64,000 nucleotides of DNA from an uncultured Lachnospiraceae bacterium (GTDB lineage Bacteria > Bacillota > Clostridia > Lachnospirales > Lachnospiraceae), in contig CAJUDM010000002.1 of assembly GCA_910584915.1 (NCBI GenBank), forward strand, positions 62,001 through 126,000, written 5' to 3'. This document shows positions 63,429-64,000 of this stretch, one piece after another. The notes beneath the pieces are model-generated. The model searched no databases. It saw only the letters and a program-made list of their open reading frames with translations, and was not told where the DNA came from. The stretch's first letter is position 1; every line of letters starts with the position of its first letter. Position numbers and translations under genes: made by a program.

Positions 63429-64000
63429 ATGGCAGTCAAACAAAAAATTCTGATCGTAGACGATGACAACAATATTGCTGAACTGATCTCCCTGTATCTG
63501 ACAAAAGAGTGCTTCGAGACCATGATCGTAGGAGACGGCGAATCGGCTCTGACTGCCGTGGAAAGCTTTCGGCCAAACCTGATGCTGCTCGATCTGATGC
63601 TGCCGGGCATCGATGGATATCAGGTCTGCCGGGAGATACGCGCCAAGTCTTCCCTGCCCATTATCATGCTTTCGGCGAAAGGCGAGATCTTCGACAAAGT
63701 GCTGGGCCTGGAGATGGGCGCCGATGATTATATGGAGAAACCCTTTGATTCCAAGGAGCTGGTGGCGAGGGTGAAGGCTGTGCTTCGGCGCTATAAGCCC
63801 GTTATACAGACGGCCCCCGATCCGGACATCAAATGTGTGGAGTATCCCGACCTCGTGGTAAACCAGACCAACTATTCCGTCCTCTATAAAGGACATCCCG
63901 TGGAGATGCCGCCGAAGGAGTTAGAGCTTTTATATTTTCTCGCTTCCTCCCCAAACCACGTTTTCACAAGAGAACAGTTATTAGATCAGATCTGGGGATA
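63429..64000 (+). CDS. OmpR/PhoB-type response regulator (3' end outside window)
   Basis: The frame is open to the window end (191 codons seen). An N-terminal receiver domain holds the acidic pocket ILIVDDDNN, the phospho-acceptor in LMLLDLMLPGIDG (near D56), LPIIMLSAKG and the conserved Lys in YMEKPF. A winged-helix DNA-binding domain begins near 150 (GHPVEMPPKELELLYFLA, FTREQLLDQIWG). The ATG follows AGGAGG by 6 nt. A sensor kinase gene is expected just downstream. The target genes are unknown. Confidence 0.92.
   Translation, partial: MAVKQKILIVDDDNNIAELISLYLTKECFETMIVGDGESALTAVESFRPNLMLLDLMLPGIDGYQVCREIRAKSSLPIIMLSAKGEIFDKVLGLEMGADDYMEKPFDSKELVARVKAVLRRYKPVIQTAPDPDIKCVEYPDLVVNQTNYSVLYKGHPVEMPPKELELLYFLASSPNHVFTREQLLDQIWG

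Noticed and set aside
1..64000. tRNA, rRNA or CRISPR arrays
   Set aside because: No cloverleaf-like gene, rRNA segment or regularly spaced repeat was seen on reading through the window.

Overview
The window looks like a chromosomal segment from a Gram-positive anaerobe of the class Clostridia, most likely family Lachnospiraceae. This is inferred from strong AGGAGG-type ribosome sites, sigma-A-type promoters, rubrerythrin, and the neighbouring rlmD, yhaM and mutS2 genes. No outer-membrane genes are seen. Base composition is uneven: about 3.5-22.5 kb is visibly AT-rich, while about 26-43 kb and 56-64 kb are much more GC-rich. This suggests that part of the surface-glycan region was acquired separately.

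Region 1 (1-14.9 kb) holds a phosphoglycerol-transferase-like enzyme on the + strand. A long minus-strand glycan operon follows: two GT2 duplicates, two GT4 duplicates, a large membrane protein, two more GT4s, a GT2 and a DUF6020 membrane protein. Its upstream edge holds decayed genes, namely a third GT2 tail and an AlbA-type ATP-binding regulator. Region 2 (15-22.5 kb, + strand) holds a membrane protein, a GHL10 hydrolase, a PP-loop-like protein with two internal repeats split at a C8 tract, a polysaccharide pyruvyl transferase and two GT2s. It ends at a probable type I toxin/antisense-RNA locus (22.53-22.71 kb).

Region 3 (22.8-39.6 kb, minus strand) is one long operon behind a perfect consensus promoter. 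It encodes a Gram-positive Pel-like exopolysaccharide machine: an SDR-PelD fusion with a putative c-di-GMP site, a PelE-like protein, a DUF2194 protein, PelF and PelG. These are followed by a DPM-type GT2, a DUF4874/DUF4832 protein, a large membrane protein paralogous to the one in region 1, a DUF1919 protein, an ABC exporter and an F420-hydrogenase-like Fe-S protein. Region 4 (39.8-43.4 kb) holds rubrerythrin, a GT2 fused to a MarR-type DNA-binding domain, a GNAT, and an XRE regulator paired with an unknown protein.

Region 5 (43.5-56.5 kb) is a defence island whose gene order matches BREX type 3: a small protein, a BrxC/PglY-like ATPase, a Zn-ribbon adenine methylase, an AlbA-type regulator, a SNF2 helicase broken by deletion and frameshift, PglZ and a BrxA-like protein. 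Remnants of a serine recombinase and a GNAT gene lie at its edge. Region 6 (56.5-64 kb) is housekeeping: rlmD, yhaM, an HtrA-like protein that appears to have lost its protease triad, divergent mutS2, and a response regulator cut by the window end. No tRNA, rRNA or CRISPR array was seen.
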